Positions 32,801 through 44,090 of a stretch of DNA of 64,000 nt are shown piece by piece. Below the pieces are notes generated by a model, which did not search any database, was not told where the DNA came from, and saw only the letters and a list, made by a program, of their open reading frames with translations. The translations under genes were made by a program, and so were the position numbers. The stretch covers positions 265,020,077 to 265,084,076 of the forward strand of contig CP136061.1 in assembly GCA_032622095.1 (NCBI GenBank). The letters are read 5' to 3'. Every line of letters begins with the position of its first letter. Within the stretch, counting starts at the first letter, position 1. Origin of the DNA: Siphonodentalium dalli (lineage: Eukaryota; Mollusca; Scaphopoda; Gadilida; Siphonodentaliidae).

Positions 32801-35800
32801 CATTCGCTAGAGATTTCGCGTTCCTACTGCAATCAGTTTCTGATTATTTCGAAATAAACGGAAAACGACCTCAGTAGAAAAACAATATACTTCCTTGGTT
32901 ACACCATGGAAGTATAATAATAGGCCAAATCATGAGCTCAATAAATCGCAGTTAAGGGACGGAAAATATGAAGTAGGATGATTATATCTTTCCCTTAACA
33001 TGTGTGGGTTGATCTCAAGTCTTTGGAAGTGACCCCACCCCTGCCTCGAAATTGGGTGACGGGATTGGGAAATAGTCAAACCCGGCCCAAAATGCGAATT
33101 TTGAGAGCCCGTAACTCCGTTATTTTCCAATGGATTTTAAAATTGTTTTGAGTATTGTGATCAGCTAGTTACATTGATTATTTGTTATAAATTTTGTCTC
33201 ATTCAGAGACGAATAACATTTTGTTTATTATAAAGAATACGGGCCCACATTTAAAGTTTGAGGGCCCAAATCTCCGCCATTTTTTAACGGATTTACGATC
33301 TGTTTTCAGTTTTATGATCAACGTATAAGGTAGATGTTATATACCAAGTTTAATATGATTCGGAGACGAACTAAATTTTGGTACCTCGGACCACCCCTCC
33401 CCTGACCCACAACACTGAACCGACACTTGCAAAATTTGGCACACCGAGTGCCCTCTTCAGACCGCGCGCACTGCGATATCAGATGATATCCTAAGTTTGT
33501 GATCTTCGGAGGAGATGAGGTCACAGGCACATGGGCCCAAATTTGCATTGTTTGAAGGACCGCAACTCCGTCATTTTTCAATGGATTTTCGAAATTGTTT
33601 CAGTTTCTAGATCGGTTGGCGGTGTAGATGTTACACTCCAAGTTTCATCTGATTCGGAGAAGAATAAAAAATTGGTACCCCGGACCGCCCCTCCCCTGAT
33701 CCACAACACTTAACCGACACTGGCAAAATTTGGCACATCGCGTGCTCTCTTCGGACCGCACGCACTGGGATATCAGATGACATCCTAAGTTCGATATCTT
33801 CGGAGGAGATGTGAGCACAAGCACATGGGACCGACACTTGCAAACTTTGAGGGCCCGTAACTCTTGCATTTCTTCTCGGATTACAAAAATCCTTTCCGGT
33901 ATGGGTTTGTTTTCGTTCATGGAATCTACATACTTAAATAGATGAATGTCAATACAAAAAAAAAATTGCGAAAATTTTGCCCCCACCCCAGTGTAAAAAT
34001 ATATGGCCAACCCTGTCAAATTTTCTTCTTCGGACTAAGCTGACAACGGTCAACACGACTACAAAAACCAAATACAGTTATCTGGAATGATACGGGAGGA
34101 CAACAGAGTACAATAAAATAGAGGTTTGCCAACTATGGGCGGTAACTCTTCAGGGAAAGCGCGGACACAAGTTTTTATGCCCGTGGGCAGTAGTGCATAT
34201 CGAGATGTGCATACGGTCTAATTTTCGATGCTCTGCTTCTTATAATTTCCGAGATAATAAACTGACATTTTTTCAAATAAAGGGAGATAACTCCTCGGTG
34301 AAAGCGCGGACAAAATCGTTATGGGCCATAGGCATAGAACTCATGTACCCCAACCTACTTACCAAGTTTTAGTGTCCTACTTCTTGTACTTTTCGAGTAA
34401 TAGTGATTACAAAAGTGTCAAGTATAATAATAATAATAATAATAATAACAATGAAAAATAATCGCAAAAGGGCCATAACTCCGCCAAGAAACATTGGGCG
34501 GAAATCCGGATACCATTATATGTAGTAAACCTTCGATGCCTACATTCGCTAGAGATTTCGCGTTCCTACTGCAATCAGTTTCTGATTATTTCGAAATAAA
34601 CGGAAAACGACCTCAGTAGAAAAACAATATACTTCCTTGGTTACACCATGGAAGTATAATAATAGGCCAAATCATGAGCTCAATAAATCGCAGTTAAGGG
34701 ACGGAAAATATGAAGTAGGATGATTATATCTTTCCCTTAACATGTGTGGGTTGATCTCAAGTCTTTGGAAGTGACCCCACCCCTGCCTCGAAATTGGGTG
34801 ACGGGATTGGGAAATAGTCAAACCCGGCCCAAAATGCGAATTTTGAGAGCCCGTAACTCCGTTATTTTCCAATGGATTTTAAAATTGTTTTGAGTATTGT
34901 GATCAGCTAGTTACATTGATTATTTGTTATAAATTTTGTCTCATTCAGAGACGAATAACATTTTGTTTATTATAAAGAATACGGGCCCACATTTAAAGTT
35001 TGAGGGCCCAAATCTCCGCCATTTTTTAACGGATTTACGATCTGTTTTCAGTTTTATGATCAACGTATAAGGTAGATGTTATATACCAAGTTTAATATGA
35101 TTCGGAGACGAACTAAATTTTGGTACCTCGGACCACCCCTCCCCTGACCCACAACACTGAACCGACACTTGCAAAATTTGGCACACCGAGTGCCCTCTTC
35201 AGACCGCGCGCACTGCGATATCAGATGATATCCTAAGTTTGTGATCTTCGGAGGAGATGAGGTCACAGGCACATGGGCCCAAATTTGCATTGTTTGAAGG
35301 ACCGCAACTCCGTCATTTTTCAATGGATTTTCGAAATTGTTTCAGTTTCTAGATCGGTTGGCGGTGTAGATGTTACACTCCAAGTTTCATCTGATTCGGA
35401 GAAGAATAAAAAATTGGTACCCCGGACCGCCCCTCCCCTGATCCACAACACTTAACCGACACTGGCAAAATTTGGCATATCGCGTGCTCTCTTCGGACCG
35501 CACGCACTGGGATATCAGATGACATCCTAAGTTCGATATCTTCGGAGGAGATGTGAGCACAAGCACATGGGACCGACACTTGCAAACTTTGAGGGCCCGT
35601 AACTCTTGCATTTCTTCTCGGATTACAAAAATCCTTTCCGGTATGGGTTTGTTTTCGTTCATGGAATCTACATACTTAAATAGATGAATGTCAATACAAA
35701 AAAAAAATTGCGAAAATTTTGCCCCCACCCCAGTGTAAAAATATATGGCCAACCCTGTCAAATTTTCTTCTTCGGACTAAGCTGACAACGGTCAACACGA

Positions 35801-36405
35801 CTACAAAAACCAAATACAGTTATCTGGAATGATACGGGAGGACAACAGAGTACAATAAAATAGAGGTTTGCCAACTATGGGCGGTAACTCTTCAGGGAAA
35901 GCGCGGACACAAGTTTTTATGCCCGTGGGCAGTAGTGCATATCGAGATGTGCATACGGTCTAATTTTCGATGCTCTGCTTCTTATAATTTCCGAGATAAT
36001 AAACTGACATTTTTTCAAATAAAGGGAGATAACTCCTCGGTGAAAGCGCGGACAAAATCGTTATGGGCCATAGGCATAGAACTCATGTACCCCAACCTAC
36101 TTACCAAGTTTTAGTGTCCTACTTCTTGTACTTTTCGAGTAATAGTGATTACAAAAGTGTCAAGTATAATAATAATAATAATAATAATAACAATGAAAAA
36201 TAATCGCAAAAGGGCCATAACTCCGCCAAGAAACATTGGGCGGAAATCCGGATACCATTATATGTAGTAAACCTTCGATGCCTACATTCGCTAGAGATTT
36301 CGCGTTCCTACTGCAATCAGTTTCTGATTATTTCGAAATAAACGGAAAACGACCTCAGTAGAAAAACAATATACTTCCTTGGTTACACCATGGAAGTATA
36401 ATAAT
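26861..36405. repeat. type A long satellite: five 1742-bp units plus a partial unit
   Basis: Units start at 26861, 28603, 30345, 32087 and 33829; a partial sixth runs 35571-36405. By eye the units are almost identical; the few changes include G to A near 31696 and C to T near 35479. Each unit is itself made of diverged modules of roughly 150-300 bp that repeat a GAGGGCCCGTAACTC-type motif, a CAATGGATTTT motif and a TTGGTACC-GGACC-CCCCTCCCC motif. Each unit has an (AAT)n run (about 27459 in unit 1) and a TATACTTCC...GGAAGTATA hairpin (about 27661-27692). Minus-strand frames of 66, 87 and 124 codons recur once per unit, but plus-strand frames do so too; no domain, splice or codon signal supports coding. 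Confidence 0.95.
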
Positions 36406-36605
36406 CGAAAAAGGGCCATAACTCTGTCAAAATATATTGGACCAACATCCGGATAGCATTATTTTTAGTAGACCTTAGATGCCTACATTCGCTAGAGATT
36501 TCGCGGTCCTCCTCCCATTAGTTTCTCAGTATTTCCAATTAAACAGAAAACGGCCGCAGTAGAAAAACAATATACTTCCTTGGTTACACCATGGAAGTAT
36601 AATAA
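36205..36605. repeat. doubled 201-bp module at the A to A' switch
   Basis: The segment from CGCAAAAGGGCCATAACTCC (36205) to the hairpin and TATAATAAT at 36405 is A-type. It is followed directly by the same segment in A' form from CGAAAAAGGGCCATAACTCT (36406). The step between equivalent points is 1943 bp here, against 1742 inside the array, which equals one unit plus one module. Confidence 0.85.
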
Positions 36606-38118
36606 TAGGGCAAATCATGAGCTCAATAAATCGCAGTTAAGGGACGGAAAATATGAATTAGGATGATTATATCTTTCCCTTAACATGTGTGGGTTGATCT
36701 CAAGTGTTTGGGAGTGACCCCACCCCTGCCTCGAAATTGGGTGACGGGATTGGGAAATAGTCAAACCCGGCCCAAAATGCGAATTTTGAGAGCCCGTAAC
36801 TCCGTTATTTTCCAATGGATTTAAAAATTGTTTTGAGTATTGTGATCAGCTACTTACATTGATTATTTTTTATAAATTTTGTCTGATTCAGAGACGAATA
36901 ACATTTTGTTTATTGGAAAGAATACGGGCCCACATTCAAAGTTTGAGGGCCCAAATCTCCGCCATTTTTTAACGGATTTACAATCTGTTTTCAGTTTTAT
37001 GATCAACGTGTATGGTATATGTTATATATCAAGTTTCATATGATTCGGAGACGAAATAAATTTTGGTACCCCGGACTCTTCTGACCCACAACACTGAACC
37101 GACACTGGCAAAATTTGGCTCATCGCGTGCTCTCTTCAGACCGCACGCATTGGCGTATCAGTTGACATCCAAAGTTTGACATCTTCGGAGGAGATGTGAT
37201 CACAAGCATATGGGGCCAAATTTGCATTGTTTGAAGGCCCACAACTCTGACATTTTTCAATGGATTTTCGAAATTCTTTCAGTTTCTAGATCGGTTGGCG
37301 GTATGGATGTTATATTCCAAGTTTCATCCGATTCTGAGAAGAATACAAAATTGGTACCCCGGACCACCCCTCCCCTGACCCACAACACTGAACCGACATT
37401 GGCAAAATTTGGCCCATCGCGTGCTCTCTTCAGACCGCACGCACTGGGATATCAGACGACATCCAAAGTTCGACATCTTCGGAGGAGATAGGGTCACAAG
37501 CACATGGGACCGAAACTTGCAAACTTTGAGGGCCCGTAACTCTTGCATTTCTTCTCGGATTACAAAAATCCTTTCCGGTATGGGTTTGTTTTCGTTCAGG
37601 GAATCTACATACTTAAATAGATGAATGTCAATAATAAAAAAAAATTGCGAAAATATTGCCCCCACCCCAGTGTAAAAATATATGTCCAACCCTGTCAAAT
37701 TTTCTTCCTCGGACTAAGCTGACAACGGTCAACACGACTACAAAAACCAAATACAGTTATCTGGAATGATACGGGAGGACAACAGAGTACAATAAAATAG
37801 AGGTTTGCCAACTATGGGCGGTAACTCTTCAGGGAAAGGGCGGACCGAAGTTTTTATGCCCTTGGGCAGTAGTGCATATCGAGATGTGCATACGGTCTAA
37901 TTTTCGATGCTCTGCTTCTTATAATTTCCGAGATAATAAAATGACATTTTTTCAAATAAAGGGAGATAACTCCTCGGGGAAAACGCGGACAATATTCGTT
38001 ATGCGACGATGGCATACAACTCTTTGATCCCAAGATACGTACCAAGTTTTAGTGTGCTACTCCTGGTACTTTTCGAGTAATAAGGGTTGCAAAAGTGTCC
38101 AGTATAATAATAATAATA
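36406..38118. repeat. A' satellite unit, copy 1
   Basis: About 90% like type A by eye, and nearly identical to the A' copies at 42470-44090 and 62602-64000. It has a 6-bp deletion near 37075 relative to those copies. It leaves the family pattern gradually near 37990-38050 and ends in an (AAT)n run. Repeat frames on both strands (for example 37324-37698 minus, 37210-37491 plus) are repeat translations. Confidence 0.92.
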
Positions 38119-38130
38119 ACTAGAATTTTT

Positions 38131-38150
38131 AAACTTCCTATTGGAAGTTT
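38131..38150. repeat. short hairpin at the right edge of the first array
   Basis: AAACTTCC-TATT-GGAAGTTT, directly after the (AAT)n run that ends the array. It has the same CTTCC/GGAAG core as the hairpin present in every satellite unit. The following 38151-38656 shows no gene. Confidence 0.85.
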
Positions 38151-38656
38151 GATACTTCCATATAATTATCATATATATTCCAATCCAAATCCCCTCTCAA
38201 TCATTACCTTTCCCATAACCCAAATCTTAACATAACCATACCTATCGGCAACCCGTACCATGTCCCAATACTAAATGTTTTTATAAGCATAATCATGCTC
38301 TAGCCGTAACCATAACCACAATAATTCTAACTATATCTATAACTTTAAAAAGTCATGGAATATAAGTAGTGGCTCACCTTTTCGATCGTAATTTTGTTTA
38401 TCTCGATTAATCCGTTCCACAACTATTGAAGTATTTATTTAGTTACACCCATGCATACTTCAGACCTTATATTATGATACATGTTTATCATAAACACATC
38501 AGTTCGCAAAAATAAAAGATTAAGAATGAGGCTACTTTTGAAATTATATTTCTCGTAAAAGTGACCCCTAGTAGACCCTTTGGTATCATCTAGATGGTCT
38601 CCTGTAATTTCTGTAGAAGACAGACACAGGCAGACAGACATAAATTCGCAGATATA

Positions 38657-38826
38657 CAGTAATGCCCTATGTAATCGACCCCTTAAACACAGCAGAATTA
38701 TGGGTAACTTTTCGGGATTCAGGAGAGCTTTCGGATGAATGTCAGCAGGCTATATTTCCCGCTAAATCCTGAAATATTACCCATAATTCTTCCATGTTTA
38801 AGGAGTCGATTACTTAGGGCATACTG
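38657..38826. mobile_element. Tc1/mariner-like MITE, 170 bp
   Basis: The element is flanked by TA at 38655-38656 and 38827-38828. Its ends are CAGTAATGCCCTATGTAATC and the near-complement ending GGGCATACTG. The inverted repeats continue through CGACCCCTTAAACA and AGAATTATGGGTAA, about 50 bp per arm. A TA duplication and CAGT termini are usual for Tc1/mariner elements. There is no transposase. Confidence 0.8.
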
Positions 38827-38828
38827 TA

Positions 38829-40018
38829 GATATAGATGTAAGCATGTTATTAAATTATTCATGAATTCCAAATTAAATCACACGACGTCAGATGCACCTA
38901 TCCCATGACACTCCACGTGACAATTCACCGTGTGTTCCAATTTTAGTTTGTCATGATCCAACCGGTTGGGCACCAATAGCAGGTCAGACCGACAAACAAA
39001 TGAACACACACACAGTTCGGTTTTATTAGTATACATACCCACATGTGTACAATATATATATTTAATTGGCAACGGGAATAAAGAACATGCACGGGTTCCA
39101 CATGCACACATGTGTCTATCTCTTGTGCCTATATTCCAAATTAAAGACTTGAGATGTTAAAAATTATAACTGCTATGGGATGGTATATTCTCGTGAAATA
39201 TACGGATAGTTATAGTCTGTCCACAATGAAGTGCGAAGTTTTAAATCAATGCCGATCTGTAATTTGCCAAGTGTTAAGTCTTGGTTTATCAGTTTGTCGG
39301 GTCAGTGATTTCAACGGCCAGTACTATAAGTGACGGTTATATCTACGTGCAGCGGATATATTTATTTATGAAATAATTATGCGCGAATGGCAATCACTCA
39401 CACAACTGATAACACATGTCTTGATTACGCCTTATTATAAAATTAGTAACATGCTAAAAACGAGCCCAAATCACCAGAATGGGACAAAGGCGAATATGTT
39501 TTATTTGAAGTTCTATCATGCTCGGGAACGCTCTAGAAAGATCACTGAAATGTCACTATATATGTGTATCAGGAATCAAGCATTAAATATAATTTAGAAA
39601 CATATCAAAATAGCATAACAGGTAATGCTGTCAAGACACGTTATGTCATTACAAACGTTTATACCGATTGTACTGACTGTCCAACCGATTGTACTGACTG
39701 TCCAAGATCGCGAACTTTTCCACAGCTTGTGCGAATTTTGTATACATTTTTGGTTCAAAGCGACTTAATCGGACAGGTGCGCAACACACTGTGCCATCAG
39801 AAGTAGGCCAGTCATGCAGCCAATTCTATTTTAAAGAGCGCGGATTTGGGAAAGCTGCATTGTGTGAGAACGTAACATGATTCGCGTACATCTATATGCA
39901 TTTCGGTATGTTGCTTTCCCGAGTAATGGTGCCTTTTCTGTGTACATAAATAGCACCAAACTGAACATACGCCTTCTCACCAGCAAAATGATAAATAGCC
40001 GATGTGTTGAAACGGTAG
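38829..40018. other. no gene seen
   Basis: Short overlapping frames only. A 21-bp direct duplication containing CCGATTGTACTGACTGTCCA lies at about 39664-39705. Confidence 0.55.
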
Positions 40019-40528
40019 TATACCCAGGGGGGGGGTCGGACAAAAATTTCAGGCACGTATGGCATTTTTTCCCTTTCGATCATTTTTTGTACCCACCCAC
40101 CCCCTTCGCAATTTTTTTTTCCGTTTTCGGCAGTTTTTTCCGACCATTTTTTGACACCCACCCCCCCCCCTTTAACACTAAAACAGAGATTTGCGGGGGG
40201 GAATTCACTGTAAACAGCTGTATACGAATTTCTGTGCATACTATTTATCATGGATGTTGACATGGACATGTAAATAGGAATGAGTCCTTTTGAGGTCATT
40301 CGGCCAAAAAAACATGGCTGCCAGCGGCCATCTTGGATTTAAAAATTTGCAACAAAATACAACACGATAACTGCCTGCAGTCAGTTTACAGTTGCTAAAA
40401 CACTAAAAAACAAGCAGGAAATAATTTTTTTTAGTTGCGGAAAAAATTGCTTGTTGGTGGATTTGATCACCCACCCACCCCGGCATACGTGCCGGAATTT
40501 TTGTTTTCACCCCCCCCCCCTGGTATAC
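40019..40528. mobile_element. 510-bp element with G-rich inverted ends
   Basis: The left end TATACCCAGGGGGGGGG (40019) and the right end CCCCCCCCCCTGGTATA (to about 40527) are inverted. Both are followed inward by an ACAAAAATT motif and GGCACGTATG. The interior has C-rich runs alternating with T-rich ones (about 40090-40170). It is a MITE-like element of unknown superfamily; a TA duplication is possible. A frame at 39892-40299 (minus, 135 codons) is driven by the homopolymer-rich sequence. Confidence 0.7.
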
Positions 40529-40529
40529 C

Positions 40530-42046
40530 ATAAACAAATATAGCATGTCGAGCTTGTAAAATAGACGGATATTTTTGAGAATATACGGATATGAATGCGC
40601 GTATTTTACCATTTAATATGTTATTGCAAGTCTTCACAGTCATGCATAAGTTCATGATACCAAGTTAACAATCGTTATTCACACAAAAACATACTTATAT
40701 ATGTCGTTCAATGTAATTATGCTACATTGATCGACCACCCATTTCGGAACAGCGAAATAGCGTATGGTATGATGACATTAAACTCTCTTTGCTCGCTTGC
40801 CTATATCGCGATGTTCCCAACAGTTTAAGGTGCCGTATTTTAACAAATAGATTGTCATGAAATGGTAGCATTCTGGAAATGATATATGCATGGCAGCTTA
40901 TACCTGCACATTCCATATGCAATTCGCTTAATTTTGGTGTGATTCATATTCTTGTATACCCGCAGGTGGTGAATTAGTCGGCGCTTTAAGGCATTTATTG
41001 TATATTTTCCGAGTAGCGAACGAATGTACGACGTCGACGTTGTCGCCTATTCGTAAGTTATAAGACTTTACATTACGTCTCGTCCAATTAATGCGAAATA
41101 TGCAATCGGCGGTCTTAACAGTCGGACAATAAAGTCATATATTTTCACTCGTGACACATACAGATGATAAAGAGACAATTTTTAAATGGTCAGATCTGAA
41201 TTCAACAAAAGTATGCACTATGTCAGATGGTGAACCAATACCAAACCGCAAAGTGTCACGTTCCGAAATTATGATACCAAAATTAGCGACTAAGGGGTGG
41301 CAAGGTTGGGGCGTCGGACGGGACACGCTGACTCCCATTCATTCAATTTGAATATATCATATATTAAAATGGTTTACGGGCGCGTGAACGGATAGAAAAT
41401 AGTTTCAATTGAATTGAGAACTGCAAGCGAAAGTCCGCGCATAAGACGGATTGTGCTTTATGAAAACGTGGTCCATGCTGAGAAGTGTTTTAACACTATA
41501 CGCCGGACACCACAGTTCTGTTAATTCTCAAATGTCAAAGTCGAGAATTATTTTTGTAAAAAATGGGGGTTTTAAAAAAAGTGAAAACAAAACGAACTAC
41601 TATTCTAAAACTAATGAATTTCGACCGTTTTTGGACTCAAAATATGTCATTTTTAAGCCGCATCGTGATAAAACCGCATAATCACGACCGGTCGGCAAGA
41701 CAGACAGCCGACTTTATTTTGAGTGATTACCCATTAGCCAATACAACACTTAATACAGTGCGCCAACATGAATGGATGTTGAAATATATCGCCAGTGGTC
41801 ATTTGTGTAATTTTTGACATTGTCAAAATGTCCTGGTTTGGTCTTCTGTCTATGTTTAAGACGCTCACATAGAGCAAATCCAGCTGTTGCGCTTCGTCTA
41901 GGAGAAGATCGGGACACAAGCACTTTCTACACATGGACTTTATTAGTACATTTTTCGATGTGTTATAACTTGGTCATTTCTCACCCGATTTACAAAATTC
42001 TTTCACGAGTAGCATCAGTACATCGTATAGATACCCGACAGTAAAA
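40530..42046. other. no gene seen (spacer between arrays)
   Basis: Several short frames lie on both strands, the best at 41563-41817 and 41814-42044 (plus), none with recognisable motifs. This is non-array sequence. Confidence 0.5.
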
Positions 42047-42470
42047 ATGGTTGGAATCGGTGACAAGAACAAAATTGACAAATTTTGCACCCCTCCCCGG
42101 GTCAACAAATTGTTTTCGGACCTTGGTGAAAATTTCCCCGATTCGTGCCCTTTCCTTAGTTAACACGATTACGAGAACCGAATTCAGCTGCTTGACTTCT
42201 TACAGGAGAAAATCTGCGCACAAACTTTTTCCAAAATTTTGGTTTAAGGGCCATAACTCTGGTAAGCAAGTTAGGGGACAAACCTAAATGCTCCATTACC
42301 ATGCATCTTGGCATGGTGCATATACCTACCAAATTTCAATGCTTTAACTTTTAAACTTTCTGAGATATAAGGGTTTCAAAATATATTAAGAATAATAAAT
42401 AATAATAATAATAGTGAAAAATAAAAAATTGAATAACAATATACTTCCATATTAAAATATGGAAGTATAA
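42047..42470. repeat. old, diverged relative of the long satellite unit
   Basis: The order of motifs follows the array units at low similarity: GACAAATTTTGCACCCCTCC, GTTAACACGATTACGAGAAC, then TTTAAGGGCCATAACTCTGG (42244), an (AAT)n run and the hairpin at 42440-42469. It is probably an ancient unit at the edge of the second array. Confidence 0.65.
42440..42469. repeat. perfect-stem hairpin at the left edge of the second array
   Basis: TATACTTCCATATT-AA-AATATGGAAGTATA: a 14-bp perfect stem with a 2-bp centre, followed directly by TAATAATAATG and the first A' base. The hairpin in each internal unit is the diverged form TATACTTCCTTGG-TTACA-CCATGGAAGTATA. Confidence 0.93.
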
Positions 42471-44090
42471 TAATAATGAAAAATAATCGAAAAAGGGCCA
42501 TAACTCTGTCAAAATATATTGGACCAACATCCGGATAGCATTATTTTTAGTAGACCTTAGATGCCTACATTCGCTAGAGATTTCGCGGTCCTCCTCCCAT
42601 TAGTTTCTCAGTATTTCCAATTAAACAGAAAACGGCCGCAGTAGAAAAACAATATACTTCCTTGGTTACACCATGGAAGTATAATAATAGGGCAAATCAT
42701 GAGCTCAATAAATCGCAGTTAAGGGACGGAAAATATGAATTAGGATGATTATATCTTTCCCTTAACATGTGTGGGTTGATCTCAAGTGTTTGGGAGTGAC
42801 CCCACCCCTGCCTCGAAATTGGGTGACGGGATTGGGAAATAGTCAAACCCGGCCCAAAATGCGAATTTTGAGAGCCCGTAACTCCGTTATTTTCCAATGG
42901 ATTTAAAAATTGTTTTGAGTATTGTGATCAGCTACTTACATTGATTATTTTTTATAAATTTTGTCTGATTCAGAGACGAATAACATTTTGTTTATTGGAA
43001 AGAATACGGGCCCACATTCAAAGTTTGAGGGCCCAAATCTCCGCCATTTTTTAACGGATTTACAATCTGTTTTCAGTTTTATGATCAACGTGTATGGTAT
43101 ATGTTATATATCAAGTTTCATATGATTCGGAGACGAAATAAATTTTGGTACCCCGGACCACCCCTCTCCTGACCCACAACACTGAACCGACACTGGCAAA
43201 ATTTGGCTCATCGCGTGCTCTCTTCAGACCGCACGCATTGGCGTATCAGTTGACATCCAAAGTTTGACATCTTCGGAGGAGATGTGATCACAAGCATATG
43301 GGGCCAAATTTGCATTGTTTGAAGGCCCACAACTCTGACATTTTTCAATGGATTTTCGAAATTCTTTCAGTTTCTAGATCGATTGGCGGTATGGATGTTA
43401 TATTCCAAGTTTCATCCGATTCTGAGAAGAATACAAAATTGGTACCCCGGACCACCCCTCCCCTGACCCACAACACTGAACCGACATTGGCAAAATTTGG
43501 CCCATCGCGTGCTCTCTTCAGACCGCACGCACTGGGATATCAGACGACATCCAAAGTTCGACATCTTCGGAGGAGATAGGGTCACAAGCACATGGGACCG
43601 ACACTTGCAAACTTTGAGGGCCCGTAACTCTTGCATTTCTTCTCGGATTACAAAAATCCTTTCCGGTATGGGTTTGTTTTCGTTCAGGGAATCTACATAC
43701 TTAAATAGATGAATGTCAATAATAAAAAAAAATTGCGAAAATATTGCCCCCACCCCAGTGTAAAAATATATGTCCAACCCTGTCAAATTTTCTTCCTCGG
43801 ACTAAGCTGACAACGGTCAACACGACTACAAAAACCAAATACAGTTATCTGGAATGATACGGGAGGACAACAGAGTACAATAAAATAGAGGTTTGCCAAC
43901 TATGGGCGGTAACTCTTCAGGGAAAGGGCGGACCGAAGTTTTTATGCCCGTGGGCAGTAGTGCATATCGAGATGTGCATACGGTCTAATTTTCGATGCTC
44001 TGCTTCTTATAATTTCCGAGATAATAAAATGACATTTTTTCAAATAAAGGGAGATAACTCCTCGGGGAAAACGCGGACAATATCCGTTAT
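42470..44090. repeat. A' satellite unit, copy 2, joined to type B
   Basis: Near-identical to copy 1 and copy 3. The switch to type B lies in the shared stretch around CGGACAATATCCGTTATGAG (44075-44095): the sequence before it is A'-type (GGGGAAAACG), and after it B-type (AGCCAAAGGCATAGAACTC). Confidence 0.9.

Noticed and set aside
26861-36405. Ribosomal RNA or histone gene cluster as the reason for long tandem units
   Set aside because: No rRNA-like conserved blocks and no histone frames are present in the unit; the unit is AT-rich and made of diverged modules.
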